From positions 124,001 through 188,000 of the forward strand of contig CAWFCV010000003.1 of the NCBI GenBank assembly GCA_963814435.1: 64,000 nt of DNA, read 5' to 3'. The translations under genes and the position numbers were made by a program. This DNA comes from JAEUPI01 sp963814435. Lineage in GTDB: Bacteria > Pseudomonadota > Gammaproteobacteria > Burkholderiales > Burkholderiaceae_C. This document shows, piece by piece, positions 1 through 8,100 of this stretch (position 1 is the first letter of the stretch; the number at the start of each line of letters is the position of its first letter). The notes beneath the pieces are model-generated. The model was given only the letters and a program-made list of their open reading frames with translations. It was not told the DNA's origin and ran no database searches.

Positions 1-1
1 C

Positions 2-520
2 AAGTTCACCGAACCCGAGCAGGTGCGGGTGTCGTTGATCCTGCTGAAGGTCGACCCATCGTCGCCGCAAGCCAAGTGGAATGCGGCGCTGGAGGAGGGC
101 ACGGCGATCGTGCGGCGCTTGCGCGGTGGGGCCGACTTTGCCCAGCTGGCCAAGGTGCACTCGGGTGACCAGAGTGCCGGCAAGGGCGGGGACCTGGGCT
201 ATCTGCACCAGGGCATGCTGCCCGACCCCGCGCAGGCGGCGGTCGACAAGCTGCAGCCCGGGGGGATCTCCGACGCGTTTGCAATGCTCGAAGGCGTCGC
301 GGTGTTGCGGCTGGAAGACCGCAAGCCGGCCAAGCTCAATCCGCTGTCGGCGGTGCAGGAGCGCGCCCACGACTTGCTGGTGCGCGACCTGGGCGATCAG
401 GCGTGGAGCGGTCTGCTCGCGCGATTGCGCAAGGAGACGCCGGCCAAGATCGACGAGTCGCGCTTCCTGCCGCTGGCGATGGCCAAGCCGCCGGCCACCG
501 CGGCCGCGACGCAGAAGTGA
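2..520 (+). CDS. Parvulin-type peptidyl-prolyl isomerase, C-terminal part (5' truncated by window)
   Basis: The reading frame is open from base 2, before any start codon, so the gene begins outside the window. The first visible residues (KFTEPEQVRVSLILLK) lead into a PpiC/rotamase domain with the typical F-x-x-L-A-x-x-x-S and GGDLGY motifs, then a hydrophobic core around GVAVLRLEDR and a short Pro/Ala tail. Proteins of this SurA/PpiD-like family assist folding of exported and outer-membrane proteins. It lies 10 bp upstream of the beta-barrel gene, so a role in folding that barrel or the exported cytochromes is a reasonable inference. The N-terminal signal or anchor cannot be seen. Confidence 0.85.
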   Translation, partial: KFTEPEQVRVSLILLKVDPSSPQAKWNAALEEGTAIVRRLRGGADFAQLAKVHSGDQSAGKGGDLGYLHQGMLPDPAQAAVDKLQPGGISDAFAMLEGVAVLRLEDRKPAKLNPLSAVQERAHDLLVRDLGDQAWSGLLARLRKETPAKIDESRFLPLAMAKPPATAAATQK

Positions 521-530
521 GGCGCACCTC

Positions 531-2513
531 GTGCACTGGCGCGGCCTCTGGCTGCTTGCTGTTTCGGCGGTCGGCCCGGTCTTCGGGCAGGCAGGGTCGG
601 CTTCCGGCGACGCGGACCCGCCGGGTGGGGCGCCGGTGCTGGCGGCGGATCCAGCAGCGGTCGATGAGATAGCCGACCCGTCGGGCCTGCCACCGGGCAG
701 CGCGCCGGCGACAGCCGTGGTGCTGGCGCAAGGAGAAGCCATGACCGGTGAACCGGGCCTGTCGCCCGGCAGCCCGCCGGGCGACAGGCCCGTCGAACCG
801 TCCGTCGGGCCGGGCCTGAACTGGCGCATTCCGCCGGTCATCTGGAGCGGCGCGATCGGTTATGACCTGCGCCTGGACCGCACGGGCAGCGAGCCGCACA
901 GCACCCAGCAGTTGCTGAGCACAACGCTGAACGCGCTGACCTACATCTTCCAGCCGTGGCTGGCGACGGTCAACGGATCGGTCAGCGTGAACCAGGGCCG
1001 GGACAGCGGTGGCCTCGACCAGCGCGTCGACCACGATCAGTTCGTCAGCGGGAGTCTGCGGCTGGACGTCTTTCCGCGCAGCCGCTTTCCACTCGAAGTC
1101 CGCTACGACGTCAGCGACAGCCGCACCGACGCGAGCCTGGGCGGCAACGTGGACTATCGGGCGCGCAATCTCGCGGTGACGCAACGCTACCGGCCGGCGG
1201 ACGGCGGGTTCAACCTGAGCGCCTCGTATGAACGGCGCGCCCAGGAAGGGCAGTCGATCGGTGAAGATTCTCAGGAGTCGCTGATGGCCGACTTCAGCAC
1301 GCGCTGGAAGCGCCAGGCGCTCACCGCCAACCTGACGCGCAGCATCAACCGGCGCCAGCTGACGGACGAGGAAATCGATTTCCGCTCGGTCGTTGCGCGC
1401 CACACCTACGCGGAAGGTTCGGAGCTGACCGTCGAGACCGGGGCCAACTGGGCGCAGTCCGACGAACGGCTGCTGCTGGGGCCGAATTCGGCCCAGGTCG
1501 CCCAATGGTCCAGTGTCGCGCTGTGGCGTCCGGAAGGCCGGGGCTTGACGGTCAGCGCCAGCGCGCGAGGCTTCTCGCTCGACAGCGAGCAGCAGGGTAA
1601 TACCGAGACAGTCAGCGCAAGCCTCGGAGCGAGTTACGAGCTGACGCACAACCTGCGCCTCAACGGCAATGTCACGTTGACGCGCACCAACGGGGTCACC
1701 GCGTCGGTGTGGGTCGGCGCGCTCAGCGGCAGTTACCAGGGTGACACGCTGAAGTTCGGTGAGGCCAACTACAACTGGTATGGCAGCGCGTCGATGAGCC
1801 AGTCGCGCACCCAGGGCCTGGAGGACAACACGCTGTCGACCCAGCTCGGTCATGCGCTCAGCCGCACCTGGCCCCTGGACAGCCAGTCGGCATGGACCGG
1901 CAATCTGAGCCAGACGCTCAGCACGTCGTACAGCTTCGGTGATGCCCAGGTGCCCGGTCGTCCGGAGAATGGGCTGTCGCGGGCGCTGACGCACTCGGCC
2001 GGGCTGACCTGGTACGCCAACGCCGCGGACCGCAATGCCTACGCGCGAATCTCGGCCTCGGATGCACGGCAGCTCGACGGCGAGCGCGATCGATTCCAGC
2101 TGCTGAACCTGCAGGTGTCGGGCACCTACGAAGTGGATCGTTACCGCAGCTGGTCGGGGGATCTGACGGTCCAGCGCGTCTTGCAGCGCTCGCAGAATCT
2201 GCCGATCGCGCCGCAGGACCCGCTTGGCTTCGATCGCCAGGTCTCGCAAACCGCCAGCGGCGAGATCACCTGGAGGCAGCAGCGCCTGTTCGATGTGCCG
2301 CGGCTGCGTTTCCAGTCGCGCCTGCGGCTGTCGCAGGACGCGCGCAGCCAATCCAACGCGTTGCTGTCGATACCCGATCGCGAGGACGCCAGTTGGGAGA
2401 ACCGGATCGACTACGAGATCGGCCGACTGCAAACCAGTGGCACGATTCGGGTGAGTCGCACCGATGGGTTGTGGCGCGGGCTGGTTCTTTGGCGTTTGCA
2501 GCGCAGTTTTTGA
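531..2513 (+). CDS. Large outer-membrane beta-barrel protein (putative porin of the cytochrome locus)
   Basis: 660 residues from a GTG start chosen because it gives a signal peptide (MHWRGLWLLAVSAVGPVFG, cleavage near GQA). A Pro/Gly-rich stretch (about residues 20-100) follows, and then about 550 residues of alternating polar/hydrophobic segments rich in Tyr, Ser and Arg. It ends in Phe (RLQRSF), the usual BAM recognition residue. No CXXCH is present. Size and texture suit a barrel of 24 or more strands, like the MtrB/PioB-type sheaths that hold a decahaem cytochrome, but I see no diagnostic CXXC of MtrB. Position directly before four triheme cytochromes suggests an electron conduit or secretion pore. 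Function is inferred from class and context only. Confidence 0.75.
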   Translation: MHWRGLWLLAVSAVGPVFGQAGSASGDADPPGGAPVLAADPAAVDEIADPSGLPPGSAPATAVVLAQGEAMTGEPGLSPGSPPGDRPVEPSVGPGLNWRIPPVIWSGAIGYDLRLDRTGSEPHSTQQLLSTTLNALTYIFQPWLATVNGSVSVNQGRDSGGLDQRVDHDQFVSGSLRLDVFPRSRFPLEVRYDVSDSRTDASLGGNVDYRARNLAVTQRYRPADGGFNLSASYERRAQEGQSIGEDSQESLMADFSTRWKRQALTANLTRSINRRQLTDEEIDFRSVVARHTYAEGSELTVETGANWAQSDERLLLGPNSAQVAQWSSVALWRPEGRGLTVSASARGFSLDSEQQGNTETVSASLGASYELTHNLRLNGNVTLTRTNGVTASVWVGALSGSYQGDTLKFGEANYNWYGSASMSQSRTQGLEDNTLSTQLGHALSRTWPLDSQSAWTGNLSQTLSTSYSFGDAQVPGRPENGLSRALTHSAGLTWYANAADRNAYARISASDARQLDGERDRFQLLNLQVSGTYEVDRYRSWSGDLTVQRVLQRSQNLPIAPQDPLGFDRQVSQTASGEITWRQQRLFDVPRLRFQSRLRLSQDARSQSNALLSIPDREDASWENRIDYEIGRLQTSGTIRVSRTDGLWRGLVLWRLQRSF

Positions 2514-2563
2514 AGGGCAATGCGGCGCCGGCCTGCACAGTCTGGCGCCATTGGGAGAGATGG

Positions 2564-3001
2564 ATGAACGCAAGCAGATGGATCAACGGTGTGCGGCGCG
2601 GCCTCGGCGCGGCGGCGGCTGCGCTCGTGCTGGCGCTCGGCGTCGCGCCGGCGCATGCCGAGTACGGCGACGTGGTGATGAACAACTACTCCGACGCCGC
2701 CGGCATGCGCCCGGTGGTGTTCCCGCACTGGTTCCACCGCATCCGCTACCGCTGCAAGGTCTGCCATGCCGACCTCGGCTTCAAGTTCAAGGCCGGCGGC
2801 AACGAGATCAACATGCTCAAGGTGATCGACGGCCAGTTCTGCGGGGCCTGCCACAACGGCGACGTGGCCTGGTCGATCGAGAACTGCAACATGTGCCACT
2901 CGGCCAAACCGGGCACGCCGACGCAGGTGCACGAGAGCACGACGCAGGCGCTGGTGATCCGCACGCAGGCCCCGGCCGCGTCGGCGCCGGCGGCCAAGTA
3001 G
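2564..3001 (+). CDS. Triheme c7-type cytochrome (type A, first copy)
   Basis: 145 residues. The ATG is preceded by GGGAGAG. The signal peptide ends at APAHA|EYGD. The mature protein has EYGDVVMNNYS, RPVVFPHWFHRI (two histidines placed as axial ligands) and three haem sites, CKVCH, CGACH and CNMCH, then a short Ala-rich tail. This is the spacing of periplasmic cytochromes c7/c3, which relay electrons at low potential. It is closely related to the protein at 6712-7095 (same EYGDVV start and PHWFHRIR block). It probably ferries electrons in the periplasm between inner-membrane donors and the outer-membrane components. The partner is not determinable from sequence. Confidence 0.88.
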   Translation: MNASRWINGVRRGLGAAAAALVLALGVAPAHAEYGDVVMNNYSDAAGMRPVVFPHWFHRIRYRCKVCHADLGFKFKAGGNEINMLKVIDGQFCGACHNGDVAWSIENCNMCHSAKPGTPTQVHESTTQALVIRTQAPAASAPAAK

Positions 3002-3010
3002 GAGGCCGCG

Positions 3011-4231
3011 ATGAGACTGCAGCTGCCATCCATCCGCTCGGCCACGGTGGCGCTGGCCGCCGCGTGCGTCGCGGTCGCCGCCGGTGCCCAGGACGATCCA
3101 TTGGGCAGGGCCACCTACCAGTCCGGCTGCGTGGCCTGCCACGGCACCGGCGTCGCCGGCGCGCCGAAGGTCGGCGACGCGGCGGCCTGGGCGCCACGCA
3201 TCAAGGCCGGCCTGAATTCGCTGTATGCCAGCGCGCTGAAGGGCAAGGGCGCGATGCCGGCCAAGGGCGGCAACACCGCGCTGCCCGACGACGCGGTGCA
3301 GGCGGCCGTGCGCCACATGGTGGCGCTGTCGCAGGGCTCGGCCGCCGGCGCGCCAGCCAAGGCGGCCGCAGCCGTGCCGGCCCCGGCGACGGTGGCGCCG
3401 AAGGCCGCTGCGGCGGCTGCACCCGCTGCGACCAAGGGCACTGCAGCCCCTCCACCCGCCGCGACCAAGGGCGCCGCGGCCGCTCCAGCCGCTGCGACCA
3501 AGGGCGCCGCGGTCCCTCCGCCCGCCGGCGCCGCCGCAGCCCCAACCGCCGCGGCGGCTGCGCCGGCACCCGCTGCGCCAACGGCACCCGCTGCGCCAAC
3601 GGCGGCCGCCGCGGCATCGTCGCCCGCCGCGGCACCCACCCCCACGGCCGCGGCAGCGCCCTCGGCAGCGGTCGCCGCCCCGGCGCCGGTGGCCGCCGCC
3701 GGTGGCGCCAATGCCTTCAACCGCCTGTTGCGCGCACCGGGCCGGCGCAACCTGCCGCCCGCCGAGGACACGATCCACGACCCGGGCAACGACGGCACGC
3801 TGTTGCTGCAGCCGCCGCTGGCCGCGTTCGACCTGATGCCGCGCAGCAACGCCGGCAACCGGGTCGACTGGGTCAAGGCGCTGGGCGAAAAGCGCATCAA
3901 CCCGCGTGCCGACCGGCTCGACGAAAAGGCCGCGCCGATGGTGATGGACCTGAACATCGTGCGCGAGGTGAAGGGCTCGATGCCCGACGTGGTGTACCCG
4001 CACAAGCAGCACACCGAGTGGCTCGACTGCTCGAACTGCCACCCGGCGATCTTCATCCCGCAAAAGGGCGCCAACCAGATCAGCATGGCATCGATCCTGC
4101 TCGGCCAAAAGTGCGGCGTGTGCCACGGCAAGGTGGCGTTCCCGGTGTCGGAATGCCGGCTGTGCCATTCCAAACCCAAGGCCACCGCCACCGCGGCCGC
4201 CGAGCCGGCCTCGGCACCGGCCAACAAGTGA
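3011..4231 (+). CDS. Tetraheme chimeric cytochrome: class I domain, Ala/Pro linker, triheme c7 domain
   Basis: 406 residues with a strong AGGAGG site and a signal peptide ending near AAGAQ|DDP. Residues about 28-105 form a small class I cytochrome c (CVACH, followed by a Met-containing segment MPAKGG). Residues about 110-235 are an Ala/Pro/Thr linker containing three 11-residue repeats. The C-terminal part has the block AGNRVDWVKALGEKRINPR, then YPHKQHTEW and haem sites CSNCH, CGVCH and CRLCH. The C-terminal half is homologous to the whole of the protein at 6142-6699 (type B). A flexible linker joining a monohaem and a triheme module suggests a tethered electron shuttle. The fusion is seen directly, and the role is inferred. 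Confidence 0.87.
   Translation: MRLQLPSIRSATVALAAACVAVAAGAQDDPLGRATYQSGCVACHGTGVAGAPKVGDAAAWAPRIKAGLNSLYASALKGKGAMPAKGGNTALPDDAVQAAVRHMVALSQGSAAGAPAKAAAAVPAPATVAPKAAAAAAPAATKGTAAPPPAATKGAAAAPAAATKGAAVPPPAGAAAAPTAAAAAPAPAAPTAPAAPTAAAAASSPAAAPTPTAAAAPSAAVAAPAPVAAAGGANAFNRLLRAPGRRNLPPAEDTIHDPGNDGTLLLQPPLAAFDLMPRSNAGNRVDWVKALGEKRINPRADRLDEKAAPMVMDLNIVREVKGSMPDVVYPHKQHTEWLDCSNCHPAIFIPQKGANQISMASILLGQKCGVCHGKVAFPVSECRLCHSKPKATATAAAEPASAPANK
3425..3523 (+). repeat. Three tandem 33-bp repeats in the cytochrome linker
   Basis: Three consecutive in-frame units of 33 bp (3425-3457, 3458-3490, 3491-3523) encode AATKGTAAPPP, AATKGAAAAPA and AATKGAAVPPP. A shorter repeat coding PAAPTA follows at about 3568-3600. 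These encode the flexible linker, and copy number may vary between strains. Confidence 0.85.
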
Positions 4232-4247
4232 CGCAAGGAGACCTGCC

Positions 4248-5198
4248 ATGCAACGCAAACGATTCGCCGTGCGCCACGCCATGATGGCGCTGGCCGTGCC
4301 GGCGCTGCTGGCCCCCGGCGCGGCCGGTTGGGCACAGTCCGACGGTGCGGCGACGCGTCCGGCGCGTGGCGCCGAGGTCTCGCGTCCGGCGCTGGAGCAG
4401 AAGGCGGCGATGATCGAAAAGCTGATCTTCAACTCGCCGGTGGCCACGCGCGTGGGCGGCAGCCAGAACGAAGAGGCCCGGCGCCACTTCAACAACGCCC
4501 GCGAGCTCTACACCCATGCCCGCGCGCTCACCGGCACCGGCCAGCTGCGCGGCGCCGACCTGTTGCTCAACGAGGCGATCTGGGAGATCGGCCGCGCACA
4601 GACGCTGGTGCCCGACCAGGCGGCCCGCCTGGTCGAGGAGCGCACGCGCTACGACCAGCTCAAGGGCAGCGTGGATGCGCTGCTGCGCACCTACCAGCTG
4701 GGCCTGAGCGGCAATGCCGTCACGATGCGGCCCGACGCCGTCGGCGAGCGCAACGTGCAGGGTGCGATGGCGGCCAGCGACCAGGCGCGCGCCGCCGCCG
4801 ATGCGGGTCGTGTGGTGGAAGCCAACCGCTTGCTCGAGCAGGCGCTGACGCTGCTGCTGAAGGATGCGTTGACGCGGCTGGACGGTCAGACGCTGGTGTA
4901 CGACCGGCGCTTCGCGAGCAGCCGCGAGGAATACGCGTTCGAACTCGCGCGCCATCGCAGCTACGAGAGCCTGGTGCCGCTGGCGATCCTGGAATACCGG
5001 CCCTCGCGCGAGGCGCAGGCGCTGATCGACCGCTACGTGACGCAAAGCCGCACGCTGCGCGAGCGCGCCGAAGGTCTGGCCGCCGCCAACGAGCACGCGC
5101 AGGCCATCCTCGCGCTGGTGGAAGGCACCGACGGCCTGCAGCGCGCGCTGCAGGCCTCGGGTCTGACCGTGCCTCAGACCATGGGAGCCTCGAAATGA
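4248..5198 (+). CDS. Exported helical protein of unknown family (first of two paralogues)
   Basis: 316 residues with AAGGAG 8 bp before the ATG and a signal peptide ending near GWAQ|SDG. The mature part is almost wholly helical and charged, with patterns such as ARRHFNNARELYTHARAL and ADLLLNEAIWEIGRA that suggest paired TPR-like or coiled helices. There are no cysteines in haem motifs. It overlaps the next gene by 4 bp (ATGA) and shares a layout with it: an ARELxxxAxAL block near the N-terminus, a segment containing YEFExxRH or HYEIDRNE, and an end like SGLTVP/AGVYIP. I recognise no family. It may be a scaffold or chaperone for the cytochromes, inferred only from its place between them. Confidence 0.75.
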   Translation: MQRKRFAVRHAMMALAVPALLAPGAAGWAQSDGAATRPARGAEVSRPALEQKAAMIEKLIFNSPVATRVGGSQNEEARRHFNNARELYTHARALTGTGQLRGADLLLNEAIWEIGRAQTLVPDQAARLVEERTRYDQLKGSVDALLRTYQLGLSGNAVTMRPDAVGERNVQGAMAASDQARAAADAGRVVEANRLLEQALTLLLKDALTRLDGQTLVYDRRFASSREEYAFELARHRSYESLVPLAILEYRPSREAQALIDRYVTQSRTLRERAEGLAAANEHAQAILALVEGTDGLQRALQASGLTVPQTMGASK

Positions 5199-6112
5199 CC
5201 CTCCGTCTCGCGGTCCCCGCGTTGCGCACATCCGTGCGCGCGCTCGCTTGCCTCGCATTGGCCGTGGCGGTGCACGGTCTGGCGCACGGGCAGGCCAGCG
5301 CGCCGCCGGGCGCCGGCGTGCCGCCGACACGCGAGCAGGTGCAGCGCGGCATCACCTCCACCGGCGCGCTGGTGGGCCAGTCTTCCGCTGCGAAGCAGAT
5401 CGAGTCCAGCGCCAACATCGACGCCAAGATCCAGCTCGCCAAGGCCCGCGAACTGCACGCACAGGCCAAGGCCATGCTCGACACCGGCAACGTCGAAGCG
5501 ACGCACAAGCTGCTGCAGGCGGCCGCGCGCACGATGATGGAGGCGGCGCGCATGGCCTCCCCCGACCAGGTGCACGCCCGCAAGGACCGCGCCGACTTCG
5601 ACGCGCGCCGCGAGTCCACCCGCGCGCTGCTCGATGCCGGCCAGCGCATCGCGGCCGAGAAGGGTGCAGGGCCGCGCAATGCCGAGCTGATGAAGCGCAT
5701 CGAGACGATGATCGTCGAGGCCGACCGGCAGGCGGGCGCCGGGCAGTTGACCGAGGGTCGGCGCACGCTCGACCAGGCCTATGGCGCGGTGCGTGCCGCG
5801 GTCAGCGGCCTGCGCGGTGGCGAGACGCTGGTGCGCTCGCTGAACTTCGCCAGCAAGGAAGAGGAGTTCCACTACGAGATCGACCGCAACGAGACGCACC
5901 GCATGTTGATCACGTTGCTGCTGCAGGACCGTGGCGGCGGATCGGTGGACGCGATGGTCGAGCGCGCGCTGGACGCCTCGGCCAAATTGCGCAAGCAGGC
6001 CGACGAGCAGGCGCAGCGCCGCGAGTACGAGGCCGGTGTGAAGTCGCTCGAAGACTCCACGCGCGAGCTGCAGCGCGCGATCCGCGCCGCCGGCGTGTAC
6101 ATCCCGGGCTGA
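5195..6112 (+). CDS. Exported helical protein of unknown family (second paralogue)
   Basis: 305 residues. The start ATG overlaps the previous stop (ATGA), indicating translational coupling. The signal peptide is long (about 33 residues, ending near AHGQ|ASA). The rest is alpha-helical: ARELHAQAKAML, then a long Lys/Arg/Glu-rich region, then EEEFHYEIDRNETHRML and a C-terminal AGVYIPG. It matches the preceding protein in order of motifs, so the two are tandem duplicates that have diverged. No catalytic motif or cofactor site is visible. A heteromeric periplasmic scaffold is one possibility, and a regulator of assembly another. Neither can be tested from the sequence alone. Confidence 0.75.
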   Translation: MTLRLAVPALRTSVRALACLALAVAVHGLAHGQASAPPGAGVPPTREQVQRGITSTGALVGQSSAAKQIESSANIDAKIQLAKARELHAQAKAMLDTGNVEATHKLLQAAARTMMEAARMASPDQVHARKDRADFDARRESTRALLDAGQRIAAEKGAGPRNAELMKRIETMIVEADRQAGAGQLTEGRRTLDQAYGAVRAAVSGLRGGETLVRSLNFASKEEEFHYEIDRNETHRMLITLLLQDRGGGSVDAMVERALDASAKLRKQADEQAQRREYEAGVKSLEDSTRELQRAIRAAGVYIPG

Positions 6113-6141
6113 GCCGCCCCCACGACCGGACGCCCGCCCGC

Positions 6142-6699
6142 ATGCCGCACCCGCGCCGACACAGATGGTGGATCGCCGCACTGCTGCTCGGTGTGGGCCT
6201 GGCCGTGGCGGCGGCCAAGTGGGCGCCGCTCGCGCTGGACGGCGTGCACGATCCCACCAGCCCGGCGATCGGCGTGCTGCAGGAGCCGGCCGAGGCCTTG
6301 TCCACGCTGCCGCCCGACACCGCGGGCAATCAGGTGTTGTGGGTGCGCGCACTCGACGAAGGCCACATCAACCCGCGCACCAACATCCTGCCCGAGACCA
6401 AGGTCAACCTGCGCACGACCGACATCCTGCTGAAGAACACCGGCGAGGCGGCGCTGGTGCGTTTTCCGCACCGCCAGCACACCGCCTGGCTCGACTGCTC
6501 CAACTGCCACGACCAGCTTTTTCAGCAGACCGCCGGCGCGACGAAACTGAGCATGTTCCGTATCCTGCAGGGCGAAAGCTGCGGTCTGTGCCACGGCGCG
6601 GTGGCATTTCCGCTCACCGAATGTGGCCGCTGCCACAGTGTGCTGCGTGGCAGCCCGGAGGCGGCAGCCTTCGGCAAATCGCTGGTGCTGCAGCGCTGA
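6142..6699 (+). CDS. Triheme c7-type cytochrome (type B)
   Basis: 185 residues. The N-terminus MPHPRRHRWWIAALLLG is a signal peptide or single anchor, with no clear cleavage site. The mature part contains AGNQVLWVRALDEGHINPR, FPHRQHTAW and haem sites CSNCH, CGLCH and CGRCH, matching the C-terminal half of the protein at 3011-4231. No good ribosome-binding site precedes the ATG, but the preceding gene ends only 29 bp upstream. If the N-terminal helix is kept, the protein would be an inner-membrane-anchored entry point for electrons; if cleaved, a soluble periplasmic shuttle. Confidence 0.87.
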   Translation: MPHPRRHRWWIAALLLGVGLAVAAAKWAPLALDGVHDPTSPAIGVLQEPAEALSTLPPDTAGNQVLWVRALDEGHINPRTNILPETKVNLRTTDILLKNTGEAALVRFPHRQHTAWLDCSNCHDQLFQQTAGATKLSMFRILQGESCGLCHGAVAFPLTECGRCHSVLRGSPEAAAFGKSLVLQR

Positions 6700-6711
6700 G
6701 GCGCGCACCCG

Positions 6712-7095
6712 ATGACGAAAGGGACTCCATGGCTGCGCACGCTGGTGTTACTGCTGCTGGCTCTGACGGCTGCGGCGGCGACGGCCGAGTATGGCGACGT
6801 GGTGCTGAACCACCGCTCGGAACTCGAGGGCGTCCGGCCGGTGGTGTTCCCGCATTGGTTCCACCGCATCCGCTTCCGCTGCAAGGTCTGTCATTCGGAA
6901 CTGGGGTTTCGCATGCGCGCGGGTTCAAACCAGGTGCTGATGAAGGACATCATCGACGGGCGCTATTGCGGCATGTGCCACAACAACCAGGTCGCCTGGG
7001 GTCCCGAACGCTGCGAGCTGTGCCATTCCGGCAAGCCGGGTCTGAAGACGGGCATCATCGGCGGCGCGGAAACCACCGGGCCTGGACGATGGTGA
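6712..7095 (+). CDS. Triheme c7-type cytochrome (type A, second copy)
   Basis: 127 residues with a signal peptide (MTKGTPWLRTLVLLLLALTA, cleavage near TAEYGD). The mature protein begins EYGDVVLNHRS, then RPVVFPHWFHRIRF and haem sites CKVCH, CGMCH and CELCH. It is the near twin of the protein at 2564-3001 but lacks that protein's Ala-rich tail. The stop overlaps the start of the NHL lipoprotein gene by 7 bp. With the three other triheme genes it gives the order A, B, helical, helical, B, A. Confidence 0.88.
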   Translation: MTKGTPWLRTLVLLLLALTAAAATAEYGDVVLNHRSELEGVRPVVFPHWFHRIRFRCKVCHSELGFRMRAGSNQVLMKDIIDGRYCGMCHNNQVAWGPERCELCHSGKPGLKTGIIGGAETTGPGRW

Positions 7096-8099
7096 ACACC
7101 TTCATGCGCCACGGCGCAGGCGTGGTGGCCGCGTTGGCATTGACGGCCTGTGCGCCGGTCGAGCCCGAGCGGGCCGCGAAGGCCAATCCGACGTCCGCTC
7201 CGGCGCTGATCACGCCGTGGATGACGCTCTCCGGTGCCTGGCGCGCACCGGCCGGCGCGATCGCACCCGGGCTGGTTCCGCTGCCGCCCACGGTGCCCGC
7301 GCCGCCGCTGGCGGCGCAGCGCCTGAACTTCCAGCTGCCGGTCGGCGTGGCGGCCAGCGGCGATCGGGTGTGGATTGCCGATGCGGGCTGGCGCCAGCTG
7401 TTTCGCCTGGAGCGTTCGCGCGACCAGCTGGTGGCGCTCGGCCCCTATGCAAGCGCCCTCGCGGCCGACCACGCGACGTCGATGCAGCCGACCTCCGACG
7501 GTGGCCTCTGGCTCGCCGACCCCGGCGGTCGCCGCGTGATTCAGCTCGATTCGATCGGCCGTGTGCGCCGCACGCTCAGCGACGAGCGTCTGGCTTCGCG
7601 CCCGGTGGCGGTGGTGGCCACCGAATCACCGGGCGATGTCTATGTGGCCGACTCCACCGAGGCGAAGGTCGTGGTCTTCGAGCCTTTCGGGCGCGTGCTG
7701 CGCCGCTTCGGCGGCGACAAGCTGCAAAGCGTGGCGGCAATGGTTCGGGGCCCGGACGGCCTGTACGTCGTGGACCGGTTGGCGCAGCAGGTGGTGGTCT
7801 TCGGCTTCGATGGCGTGGTACGCCTCACCTTCGGCGAGGGCACGCTGGTGTCGCCGCGCGCCATTGCGGTGGATGCGGCGCGGCGCGTGTTCGTCGCCGA
7901 CGACGCCGACCAGCGCATCAAGGTGTTCCTCGACGGCGAGCCGATCGCGGTGTTCGGCGGCGGTGTCGGTACGCGCTTTGGCAAGATCGACGCGCTGGCG
8001 GTCGACGGCCAGCTGTTGTACGTGGCCGACAGCCTGAACGCTCGGGTACAGATCCTGCTCGTGAGTCCGGAGTCGTTGCGGGTGCCACCGTCGCGCTGA
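7089..8099 (+). CDS. NHL-repeat beta-propeller lipoprotein (first)
   Basis: 336 residues. The N-terminus MVNTFMRHGAGVVAALALTAC ends in a lipobox (LTAC), so the protein should be lipidated. Residues about 70-335 contain about six NHL-type blades with the pattern D-x-x-G-x-V/L-Y-V-A-D-x-x-x-x-R/A-x-V-x-V-F (for example VYVADSTEAKVVVFE, VFVADDADQRIKVF, LYVADSLNARVQI). There is no haem motif or catalytic signature. NHL propellers act as protein-binding platforms, and in Geobacter an NHL protein gene lies beside omcS. Here two are paired directly before the 11-heme cytochrome gene, so a structural or export role for that cytochrome is likely but unproven. Confidence 0.85.
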   Translation: MVNTFMRHGAGVVAALALTACAPVEPERAAKANPTSAPALITPWMTLSGAWRAPAGAIAPGLVPLPPTVPAPPLAAQRLNFQLPVGVAASGDRVWIADAGWRQLFRLERSRDQLVALGPYASALAADHATSMQPTSDGGLWLADPGGRRVIQLDSIGRVRRTLSDERLASRPVAVVATESPGDVYVADSTEAKVVVFEPFGRVLRRFGGDKLQSVAAMVRGPDGLYVVDRLAQQVVVFGFDGVVRLTFGEGTLVSPRAIAVDAARRVFVADDADQRIKVFLDGEPIAVFGGGVGTRFGKIDALAVDGQLLYVADSLNARVQILLVSPESLRVPPSR

Positions 8100-8100
8100 C

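Noticed and set aside
336..2573. Long antisense reading frame over the barrel gene (745 codons)
   Set aside because: It is produced by GC-rich third positions, has no signal peptide or motif, and opposes a clear exported barrel.
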